Shown: positions 1 through 5,841 of the stretch, one piece after another
Layout of the letters: each line of letters opens with the position of its first letter
How positions within the stretch are numbered: the first letter of the stretch is position 1
NCBI GenBank assembly: GCA_029260335.1
Contig: JAJDDL010000010.1
Coordinates: 1 to 7,949 of the forward strand
Source of the DNA: Phycisphaerales bacterium
GTDB taxonomy: Bacteria; Planctomycetota; Phycisphaerae; Phycisphaerales; UBA1924
Direction: 5' to 3'
Length of the DNA stretch: 7,949 nt
The notes under the pieces: model-generated
Seen by the model: only the letters and a program-made list of their open reading frames with translations
Told to the model about the DNA's origin: nothing
The model's database searches: none
Program-made: the position numbers and the translations under genes

Positions 1-870
1 GCCTTGGGCGGCAATAGCTTCAGCGTCGATACCGGATCACTGAGTTGTGACAGCGATGTGGCGTATTGGTTCAGTGCCGATACCACCTCGGGCGAGACAT
101 TCTCGTTCCCGCAGTTGGGCGAGAGCCAGCCCGCAGAAGCAATCGTTTCGAGTGGCCAGTCGGTCGTGTTCAATGATGACTTTGAGACTGACACAGGCTG
201 GTCGGTCCAGAACCTCGGCGGTCTGACCACCGGCGAATGGGAAAGAGGCGTGCCGAGCGTGAGCGATCGCGGCGATCCGGGCTCGGACTTTGATGGCTCG
301 GGACAGTGCTACGTCACCGACAACCGGCGCGATGAGGATGTCGATGGCGGCTCGACCGTCTTGACCAGCCCTGCCATGGATGCTACCGGCGGCGACGCGC
401 TTCTCACCTACGCACGCTGGTATTCCAACACCTTCGGCGGTTCACCGGCAGCGGATATCTTCGTGATCGAAATCTCCAATGACGACGGACAGACCTGGAC
501 CGAACTGGAGGTCGTTGGTCCCACCGGCGGGGAAGTCTCCGGCGGCTGGTTCGTCACGAGTGTCTTCGTCAACGATTTCTTCCAGACGCCATCAGATAGC
601 GTGCGCGTCCGGTTCAATGCGTCCGATCTCGGCGATGGCTCGGTGGTGGAGGCGGCGGTCGATGCGGTCTCGATCACGATCATCGAGTGCGAGGGCTCGG
701 GCTGCCGAGCCGATGTCGATGGCAACGGGACGCTCGACGCCGACGACTTCTTCGCGTACCTCGATCTGTTCGCTTCGGGCGATGCTCGGGCCGACTTTGA
801 TGACGATGGCGATGTTGACGCCGACGACTTCTTCACGTTCCTGGACGGCTTCGCGGCGGGCTGCAGCTAA
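1..870 (+). CDS. Secreted GC-type dockerin-anchored protein, 3' end (5' truncated)
   Basis: The reading frame is open from base 1 to the TAA at 868-870, so the true start lies outside the window; the TTG at 4 is not a credible start. Counting from that TTG, residues 15-50 look like the end of a fibronectin-like beta domain (YWFSADTTSG, then ETFSFP). Residues 53-227 form a beta-rich, Asp/Gly-rich module with the pattern DDFETDTGW, GEWERG and LTSPAMD, resembling jelly-roll modules at the C-terminus of secreted planctomycete peptidases and hydrolases. Residues 236-286 hold two dockerin-like calcium loops, DVDGNGTLDADDFF and DFDDDGDVDADDFF, 27 residues apart, and the protein ends in Gly-Cys-Ser. 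This ending matches the GC-type dockerin proteins of Phycisphaerales, thought to be exported. The acidic composition fits an extracellular protein. The catalytic domain, if any, is upstream and unseen, so no enzyme activity is assigned; an M14-type peptidase is one possibility from memory of similar tails. Confidence 0.85.
   Translation, partial: ALGGNSFSVDTGSLSCDSDVAYWFSADTTSGETFSFPQLGESQPAEAIVSSGQSVVFNDDFETDTGWSVQNLGGLTTGEWERGVPSVSDRGDPGSDFDGSGQCYVTDNRRDEDVDGGSTVLTSPAMDATGGDALLTYARWYSNTFGGSPAADIFVIEISNDDGQTWTELEVVGPTGGEVSGGWFVTSVFVNDFFQTPSDSVRVRFNASDLGDGSVVEAAVDAVSITIIECEGSGCRADVDGNGTLDADDFFAYLDLFASGDARADFDDDGDVDADDFFTFLDGFAAGCS
736..834 (+). repeat. Dockerin-encoding tandem duplication
   Basis: The 18-mer GACGCCGACGACTTCTTC occurs at 736-753 and again, identically, at 817-834. 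The two copies lie 81 bases (27 codons) apart in the same frame. Each encodes Asp-Ala-Asp-Asp-Phe-Phe within one calcium-binding loop. The repeat reflects the duplicated loop-helix unit of a dockerin-like domain, not a mobile element. Confidence 0.8.
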
Positions 871-1118
871 GCCCTTTATCGCGAGAAGTAATTTGTAGAC
901 CCAAGGCCTCGCTCGACAGAGCGGGGCCCTTTTTTTCTAAGGCCCACGCTATCGCAGGGCCGACCGTCAGGACTGGCGTCTGCTCGTTCCTTCGTGGCCT
1001 CCCTATTGGTCTTGTTCGCTTGGTGCATCCCTGTGCACACGAGCAGGGGAGAGCTTGAAGGCCTGGTAGACGCCCTTCCTCACGGTCGGGCCTGTGGTTC
1101 TGACGAGGGGTCAGCGCG
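871..1118. other. Convergent intergenic gap, no gene seen
   Basis: This 248-bp stretch separates the dockerin gene (plus) from the fucosidase gene (minus). Apart from the plus-strand terminator at 905-936 I see no supported feature. The open frames across it have no ribosome binding site or recognisable protein character. I found no clear intrinsic terminator for the fucosidase gene. Short 5-bp hairpins near 1020-1050 (GTGCA/TGCAC and CCCTG/CAGGG) lack a T tract. Confidence 0.6.
905..936 (+). terminator. Intrinsic terminator of the dockerin protein gene
   Basis: GGCCTCGCTC (905-914) pairs with GAGCGGGGCC (919-928) around the tetraloop GACA. All ten positions pair, one of them as a U-G wobble. 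A run of seven T follows at 930-936. It lies 34 bases after the stop codon. The opposite strand has no T tract after the stem, so it acts on the plus strand only. Confidence 0.9.
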
Positions 1119-2972
1119 CTAGTCATCCAGTGCGGGGACAAGCTTGAGATTCCAGACATTGATCGCACGCCATGTCTCGGCAGTGCGTGGCTTGAGGATC
1201 AGGTGCTGAATGCCGCCGCTTGCAAACTCGATCTGGCCGAGCGGCACGGTCCTTGGCTTGTTCCATGCTTCGCCTGCTGGGATTCGAGCGGAGATCGACG
1301 ATGTGCCGCCGAGGAGTGATATCTCCGTCGCACCCGCACCAGCCGCGATCTCTGCTCGCACGTCGTATCGCCCGGCATCGGGCACGCGCACGAGCCAGTG
1401 GAGGCTCTCGCGCGGGTTGTCCCAGAAGCCGATGTTCTTGCCCAGGTCCTCGCGCAGGCTTTCTAAACCGATCTGAGTTCCATCGCGCGTTGCCTGTTCG
1501 GCCTTGAGCTCAATGACACCCTGGCCAGCGAATCGCGCGTCGCTGTGAAGCGACAGATCGAACCCGTCCAATCGAACGACTGAGGCGATGTCGCCCAGTG
1601 GGGAGCTGCCGACCGATGTAAAGTCAAGCGTGAGTTTGCCCCGCTCGTTGATGCTGTACGGAACTCGCTTGTCTGGTTCGATGAGGTTCGCGCGAGGGTG
1701 GCCTGCGGTATCGGCAACCGCCACCGCGTCGAGCGTGACGCGGCCTTGCGGCTTGCCGAGAAAGATCGCGTACACGATCGAGCCGTCCTTGCTCTGGGTG
1801 TAGCGGACGTCTTGCGCCGAGTACTCGACGCTGCCGAGAAAGTGTCCACCGCGTGCGAGGCGTGTGGGCCCCTCGCCGAAGGTGAGCCAGGGGCGTGTTT
1901 CGTAGATGGACTCGCCGTTGACGTCGAGCCAGTCACCCAGGGTGTTGAGCACCGCCCGCTGATCCTGAGGAATCGTGCCGTCGGCCTTGGGCGAGATATT
2001 GAGCAGCAGGTTGCCGTTCTTGGAGACGATATCGATCAGCACATGGATCACTTCGGACACCGGCTTGATCCGGAGGTCTTCGGTGTAGCACCAGCTGCCT
2101 TTGCTTATCGTGTCGTCGGTGAGCCAGACCAGCTCGGTCAGCCGATCGGCTCGGCCTTTCTCGAAATCCTCGACCGCCACGGTCACAGGCAAGTCGCGTT
2201 GCTTGCACGTGACAACGACGTCCACGCCGCGCTCGGCGCCGTCGTTGAGATGGCGGCTCAGATACGCGAGCTGGTACTCCTCGGGGATCTCATTGAGCCA
2301 CGAGTCGAACCAGATGATCTCGGGGTGGTATTTCTCGATCGCCTCGGTCAGTTTCGCGAGCCACTGATCCAAGAACGACTCGCGGCTCATGTTGGCGTAG
2401 AGCTTGCTCAGCTCGGGGTCGCTGTTTGTCGTGGGCCAGCCATCGACGCGCGGGTAGTGGCCCTGGTTGCGCGCGTGATGGAAGGTCATGACGAACTTCA
2501 TGCCCCGCTCGCGCACGGCTTTGGCGAGTTCGCCCGAGATATCCCGCTTCGGTCCCATGTCTGCCGAGTTCCAGGGCGTTACGTCGCTATCCCACATGGC
2601 AAAGCCGTCGTGGTGTTCGCCCACCGGGCCGGCAAACCGGGCGCCTGCGCGTTCAAAGAGCTCCGCCCATTCCTCTGCGTCGAACTTCTCGGCTTTGAAC
2701 ATCGGGACGAAGTCGTGATACCCAAACTCATCGGGCCCGCCGTAGGTCTCGACGTGGTGGCGATACTCGTTGCGATCGGTCATGTGCATGTGGCGCGGGT
2801 ACCACTCGTTACCGAACGCGGGGACGGAGTAGACACCCCAGTGGAAGTAGATACCGAACTTGGCGTCACGGAACCACTCGGGCGCGGGTTCGTGTTGGGA
2901 GACTGACTCCCATGTGGGCTCGTAGGGCTGTGTGGTAGCGATGAGCGCGACGGCAGCGATGAGTTCAATCAT
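1119..2972 (-). CDS. GH29 alpha-L-fucosidase family protein with C-terminal beta domain
   Basis: This 617-residue protein belongs to glycoside hydrolase family 29, retaining enzymes that release terminal L-fucose from glycans. The catalytic TIM-barrel spans about residues 20-350. Hallmarks are WFRDAKFGIYFHWG (33-46), GEHHDGFAMWDS (118-129), EIIWFDSW (218-225) with Asp223 in the nucleophile position, and KNGNLLLNISPKADG (318-332). A beta-sandwich follows (about 350-470). A further domain at about 485-612, with HWLVRVPDAGRYDVRAEI, resembles a carbohydrate-binding jelly-roll. Residues 1-14 are hydrophobic and may be a short signal peptide, but they contain no Lys or Arg, so export is likely but unproven. 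The ATG start is supported by GGGGAG about six bases upstream. The gene follows rplS on the same strand but is separated from it by a terminator, so it is probably transcribed on its own. The acid/base residue and substrate linkage cannot be assigned from sequence alone. Confidence 0.9.
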   Translation of the reverse strand: MIELIAAVALIATTQPYEPTWESVSQHEPAPEWFRDAKFGIYFHWGVYSVPAFGNEWYPRHMHMTDRNEYRHHVETYGGPDEFGYHDFVPMFKAEKFDAEEWAELFERAGARFAGPVGEHHDGFAMWDSDVTPWNSADMGPKRDISGELAKAVRERGMKFVMTFHHARNQGHYPRVDGWPTTNSDPELSKLYANMSRESFLDQWLAKLTEAIEKYHPEIIWFDSWLNEIPEEYQLAYLSRHLNDGAERGVDVVVTCKQRDLPVTVAVEDFEKGRADRLTELVWLTDDTISKGSWCYTEDLRIKPVSEVIHVLIDIVSKNGNLLLNISPKADGTIPQDQRAVLNTLGDWLDVNGESIYETRPWLTFGEGPTRLARGGHFLGSVEYSAQDVRYTQSKDGSIVYAIFLGKPQGRVTLDAVAVADTAGHPRANLIEPDKRVPYSINERGKLTLDFTSVGSSPLGDIASVVRLDGFDLSLHSDARFAGQGVIELKAEQATRDGTQIGLESLREDLGKNIGFWDNPRESLHWLVRVPDAGRYDVRAEIAAGAGATEISLLGGTSSISARIPAGEAWNKPRTVPLGQIEFASGGIQHLILKPRTAETWRAINVWNLKLVPALDD

Positions 2973-2999
2973 GGTGCTCTCCCCGCGCCACCATACAAG

Positions 3000-3026
3000 A
3001 AAATCGCCGGGACAAGCCCGGCGATT
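3000..3026 (-). terminator. Intrinsic terminator of rplS
   Basis: Read on the minus strand, AATCGCCGGG and CCCGGCGATT form a perfect 10-bp stem around the loop CTTGT, followed directly by TTCTTGT. Together with the last stem bases this gives a short TTTT tract. It lies 33 bases after the rplS stop and about 28 bases before the fucosidase start. The plus strand has no T run after the stem. The T tract is short, so termination may be incomplete. Confidence 0.75.
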
Positions 3027-3058
3027 CGTTTGGTTCTTGATGCGTTGCCTGGGAAGGC

Positions 3059-3451
3059 CTATCGCTGAACGGTCTTCAGCCCTTCGACGTGCTGCATGCC
3101 GCGACGGCGGTCGCGGAGGCGACGGCTGCGGCCCTGGCGATCGCGCAGGAAGTAGAGCTTGGCCCGACGGGCGTCGGCCCGACGCACAACCTCAATCTTC
3201 GAGATCAGCGGCGTGTTGATGGGCCAGGTCCGCTCGATGCCCATGTCGTCGACGACGCGGCGGACGATGATCGCCTCGTTGATGCCCCGGCCCTTGCGGC
3301 TGATCAGCACGCCCTGGTAGACCTGGATGCGCTCTTTCTCACCTTCCACGATTCGAACGTGCACGTTGATCGTGTCGCCGATATCCATGACCGGAAGATC
3401 GGTCTTGAGGTTGTCGGCGTTGATGCTCTCGATGAGGCGTTGAGTGTCCAT
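3059..3451 (-). CDS. rplS: 50S ribosomal protein L19 (bL19)
   Basis: The 130-residue product is a full-length bL19, a protein of the large subunit located at the interface with the small subunit. Typical stretches are DIGDTINVHVRIVEG (23-37), RIQVYQGVLISRKGRG (41-56), the segment around IERTWPINTPLISKIEVVRR (72-91), and the basic AKLYFLRDRQGRSRRLRDRR (97-116). An open frame extends 27 codons further upstream to 3532, but that extension is unlike L19. The ATG at 3451 gives the usual family N-terminus (MDTQRLIESI), with AGGGA seven bases before it. The C-terminus is slightly longer than in E. coli. It lies 91 bases downstream of trmD on the same strand, the standard trmD-rplS order. Confidence 0.97.
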   Translation of the reverse strand: MDTQRLIESINADNLKTDLPVMDIGDTINVHVRIVEGEKERIQVYQGVLISRKGRGINEAIIVRRVVDDMGIERTWPINTPLISKIEVVRRADARRAKLYFLRDRQGRSRRLRDRRRGMQHVEGLKTVQR

Positions 3452-3542
3452 GGAAAGATCCCTGGCTGAGGTTCTTGGAGCCGGCCAATGCCGGGCAGGG
3501 ATGGTAGGAAGACAGTAGGGAATCGTCCACAAACCCCGGTGC
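3452..3542 (-). other. trmD-rplS spacer and rplS 5' leader
   Basis: This 91-bp gap includes the rplS ribosome binding site (AGGGA) and a small hairpin, CCGGC-CAAT-GCCGG on the plus strand (3481-3494). The hairpin also forms in the minus-strand transcript, about 30 bases before the start codon. No convincing -35/-10 pair is visible, so rplS may be co-transcribed with trmD. Whether the hairpin has any regulatory role is unknown. Confidence 0.4.
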
Positions 3543-4316
3543 TCACTCGCTCAGGAGGTCGGGCCGGCGTTGGCGGGTCCGCTCGAGGCGTTGTTCCAGA
3601 CGCCAGCGGGCGACGGCTCCGTGGTCGCCGCTGAGCAGGACCTCGGGGACCTCCAGCCCCTCCCAGACCCTCGGGCGGGTGTAGTGGGGGCAGTCCAGGA
3701 GGCGAGAATCGGGCGGAATCTGGAGTTGTTTGAGGAGCTTGGGGCTGATTGGCTCGCCGTTGGGATCGTTGCGCGGGGGGAGGCTGAAGGAGTCTTCGAC
3801 TGCCGAATCGTCGTGGCCCAGGACGCCTGGGCGCAGCCGGATGATCGCGTCGAGCATGACCACGGCGGCGATCTCGCCGCTGGAGAGCACGAAATCGCCG
3901 AGCGAGACTTCCATTGGGGCGAGTTTCTCGATGACCCGCTCGTCGATGCCCTCGTAGTGGCCGGCCAGGACAAGAAGCCGTTCTCGCTTCGAAAGCTCTT
4001 CGACCATAGTCTGGGTGAGCGGCGTGCCTTGGGGGGTCATGTGGATTCGGGTAGCGGGCCGCTGGTCCTGGGCCTCGGCATGGCAGACCGCGTCCCAGAT
4101 CGGCTGGGCCATCATGACCATGCCCGGGCCGCCGCCGAAGGGCCGGTCGTCGGTCTTTTGGTGTTTGTCCTCGGTGAAGTCGCGCGGGTTGATGGCGTGG
4201 ATGTCGACCTTGCCCGCCGAGCGAGCTCGCGCGGGGATGCTGACGGCTAAGGGAGCGGGCGGGGTGTCGCCGAAGAGTTCGGGGAAGGTTGTAATGACGT
4301 CGATGCGCATGGGCAT
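3543..4316 (-). CDS. trmD: tRNA (guanine37-N1)-methyltransferase
   Basis: TrmD uses S-adenosylmethionine to methylate N1 of G37 next to the anticodon, preventing +1 frameshifts. The 257-residue protein shows RIDVITTFPELF (4-15), KTDDRPFGGGPGMVM (54-68), the knot-region motif AGHYEGIDERVIE (118-130), SLGDFVLSSGE (138-148), EDSF (174-177) with Asp175 at the catalytic position, LLDCPHYTRP (206-215), and the C-terminal SGDHGAVARWRLEQ (229-242). Two features are odd: about 25 extra residues between EDSF and LLDCP, and Ser146 where E. coli TrmD has Gly in LSGGE. Neither removes an obvious catalytic residue. The first ATG (4316) has AGG five bases upstream; an ATG two codons later gives the classic MRIDV start and is possible. 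It precedes rplS as usual, but rimM is not upstream. Confidence 0.96.
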   Translation of the reverse strand: MPMRIDVITTFPELFGDTPPAPLAVSIPARARSAGKVDIHAINPRDFTEDKHQKTDDRPFGGGPGMVMMAQPIWDAVCHAEAQDQRPATRIHMTPQGTPLTQTMVEELSKRERLLVLAGHYEGIDERVIEKLAPMEVSLGDFVLSSGEIAAVVMLDAIIRLRPGVLGHDDSAVEDSFSLPPRNDPNGEPISPKLLKQLQIPPDSRLLDCPHYTRPRVWEGLEVPEVLLSGDHGAVARWRLEQRLERTRQRRPDLLSE

Positions 4317-4349
4317 TGGAGCCTAGGGGCCGCGGAGTTCAGCGACGAT

Positions 4350-4469
4350 GATCAAAGGGATGCCGCGAAAAGAGGCCTTGGCGCGAGCCTGGGCTTGTGG
4401 GACATTGAAAGCAGCTTGATGTGTCGGACTTCGAACAAGCCCAGGCTTGCGCCAGGGCCTCCCTTGATC
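4350..4469. repeat. 120-bp imperfect inverted repeat (REP/MITE-like or structured RNA)
   Basis: Two 26-base arms at 4373-4398 and 4435-4460 are inverted copies differing at two positions, around a 36-base centre. Outside them, GATCAAAGGG (4350-4359) matches CCCTTGATC (4461-4469). The left side carries an extra 13 bases (4360-4372) between the outer and inner arms. The centre can form a weak nested hairpin (ACA..AAG-CAG-CTT..TGT). In plus-strand RNA both differing positions become G-U pairs, so the 26-bp stem is unbroken; in minus-strand RNA both are A/C mismatches. The outer right arm overlaps the end of the upstream gene. This could be an extragenic palindrome, a small non-autonomous element, or a structured transcript. 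Confidence 0.85.
4367..4460 (-). terminator. Possible terminator downstream of the AstE-family gene
   Basis: On the minus strand the inverted-repeat stem is followed by CTTTTCG, only four T long. The stem starts about eight bases after the stop codon of the AstE-family gene, where a terminator would be expected. The long 36-base loop, two mismatches and short T tract make it an atypical intrinsic terminator. It could instead attenuate transcription or protect the mRNA end. Confidence 0.35.
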
Positions 4470-5841
4470 ACTGTCGAGCATTCGGTCGATCTGCAGTATC
4501 GAGTGTCCGCCTGGAGATGACCCAGTCGTGCTCGCTTGGCTCGCGCAGCACGCCTTTTTCACCGCCCTTGAAGATGCCGAGGAGGATACCGAGAATCGCG
4601 GCGGCGATGCCGATGGCGCCGGTCCAGATTCGTCGCCACCAGGGCCAATGCAGATCGGGGCCTCGGCTGTGGATGCGATAGCCGAACAAGTGGAAGAGCT
4701 CTCGCTTGAAGACCGGCGCGTAGCGGACATCGACGAGCAATCGCCCGGCGTGTGTGGGATCATGCCGAACGCCCGGGGCCAACTTTGGCAAGAGCCAATG
4801 GAGCAGCGTGAATCGCCGAAGCCCCGCCGAGATCATGAGCCAAGTCCTGTTCACGCGTTGGACGATGAAGTAGCCATCGTCGCCGGGGCGTTTTTCTTCT
4901 TGTCTGTTGGGCATGAACAAGAGCCCGGTCATCGGGGCGACGCTGACGCGTCCCTTCTCGCGCGCGACGACCGTGTGATCTCTGCGCAGATGATCGAACG
5001 GTTGCAGGTCGGCTTCCACTGCGTAGTCGGGCGAGGTGATGGGGTCGCGATGACGGACGTCGTAGATATGCCCGGCGCGTCCTTGGCCATAGCCTTGCGT
5101 TTGTTCCTCGTCAGATGCGATTGATTCGGCAAGGAGGTCATCGCTCAGAATCCCTGCATACGTGATCGCCCGTTGGATGGCCGCGGCCATGAAGTGCTGG
5201 GAACCTTCGTCATCGTGATGGCCAGCTTCGAGGATGGCTGCGGTGACGCCGTAGCCATTGGTCAGATGATCGATGAGCAAGCCGTGCAGTTCTTCCTCAA
5301 AGCCCAGGATCACCGGCACGCCGAAGGGATGCACGAACTCCCTGGCCGGGAGCGAGTCTTCGACAAAGACAAACGGCGGGCTCTCTGCTGAGACCGTGTG
5401 CAGATCGAGGGCGTATACGAGCCCTGACGCACGAGCGATCTCCGCCTCCAGAGTTTGCATGAGTTCCAAGGCCTCGCGCTGCTCGGTGTCGAGATCGGCG
5501 GGCGATGCGGCGCGGATCTGGGCAATGCCGGCCTCGCTAAAGATGCGATTCAGATCGCGATCGAGGTATCGCACGCCGCCTTCGGGCACCGCCAAGGCCG
5601 CGAGATTGCCCGCGATCACCACGACCCGGCCTTTGCCTTGGTCTGGCGCAATAGAACTAAGCTGATTCAGGATTTCTTCGGCTGCGTGCACCCCGGCTCG
5701 CTCGTTGCCGTGCACGCCGCAGATCACGATCAGGGTCGGCCCTGGATTCGTGCCGGTCCATGAGCCCAAAAGTCGATCGCAATGGATGGCCTCGTCGCGA
5801 ATCGACGCCTCAAACTGCTGAGATCTCTCACTCGTGCTCAC
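4468..5841 (-). CDS. AstE/aspartoacylase-family zinc hydrolase with C-terminal membrane segment
   Basis: This 457-residue protein belongs to the succinylglutamate desuccinylase/aspartoacylase family (M14-like fold), zinc enzymes that hydrolyse N-acyl amino acids. Residues 36-310 form the catalytic part. GVHGNERAG (42-50) gives zinc ligands His44 and Glu47, DLNRIF (96-101) is the substrate-binding Asn-Arg motif shared with aspartoacylase, DLHT (146-149) gives the third ligand His148, and ILEAGHH (203-209) gives the catalytic Glu205. The motif set is intact. Beyond the usual family length there is a Trp- and Arg-rich extension ending in a hydrophobic segment (about 405-424, GAIGIAAAILGILLGIF) and a short basic tail, so the enzyme is probably membrane-attached. 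The GTG start overlaps the TGA of the upstream ligase gene (GTGA), implying translational coupling. GAGGG lies about 12 bases upstream, too far to be a strong site. Substrate unknown; arginine-catabolic AstE is unlikely because no other ast genes are visible. Confidence 0.85.
   Translation of the reverse strand: MSTSERSQQFEASIRDEAIHCDRLLGSWTGTNPGPTLIVICGVHGNERAGVHAAEEILNQLSSIAPDQGKGRVVVIAGNLAALAVPEGGVRYLDRDLNRIFSEAGIAQIRAASPADLDTEQREALELMQTLEAEIARASGLVYALDLHTVSAESPPFVFVEDSLPAREFVHPFGVPVILGFEEELHGLLIDHLTNGYGVTAAILEAGHHDDEGSQHFMAAAIQRAITYAGILSDDLLAESIASDEEQTQGYGQGRAGHIYDVRHRDPITSPDYAVEADLQPFDHLRRDHTVVAREKGRVSVAPMTGLLFMPNRQEEKRPGDDGYFIVQRVNRTWLMISAGLRRFTLLHWLLPKLAPGVRHDPTHAGRLLVDVRYAPVFKRELFHLFGYRIHSRGPDLHWPWWRRIWTGAIGIAAAILGILLGIFKGGEKGVLREPSEHDWVISRRTLDTADRPNARQ

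Noticed and set aside
833..1168. 111-codon minus-strand frame across the convergent gap
   Set aside because: It overlaps the ends of both neighbouring genes and the plus-strand terminator, with no family resemblance or start signal.
1698..2906. 402-codon open frame on the plus strand opposite the fucosidase gene
   Set aside because: It lies wholly inside a gene with clear GH29 motifs, has no recognisable domain or ribosome binding site, and long antisense frames are expected at this GC content.
3481..3494. Hairpin upstream of rplS as an L19 autoregulatory leader
   Set aside because: A 5-bp stem is too small to support a specific leader class, and no other element of a known L19 leader is recognisable.
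3452..3532. 27-codon N-terminal extension of L19
   Set aside because: The extension is unlike any L19, while the ATG at 3451 gives the family-typical N-terminus with a suitable ribosome binding site.
4323..4763. 146-codon minus-strand frame that could fill the gap before trmD
   Set aside because: Most of it overlaps the AstE-family gene in another frame, its Ser-rich product resembles nothing, and the rest is the inverted repeat. It is not rimM.
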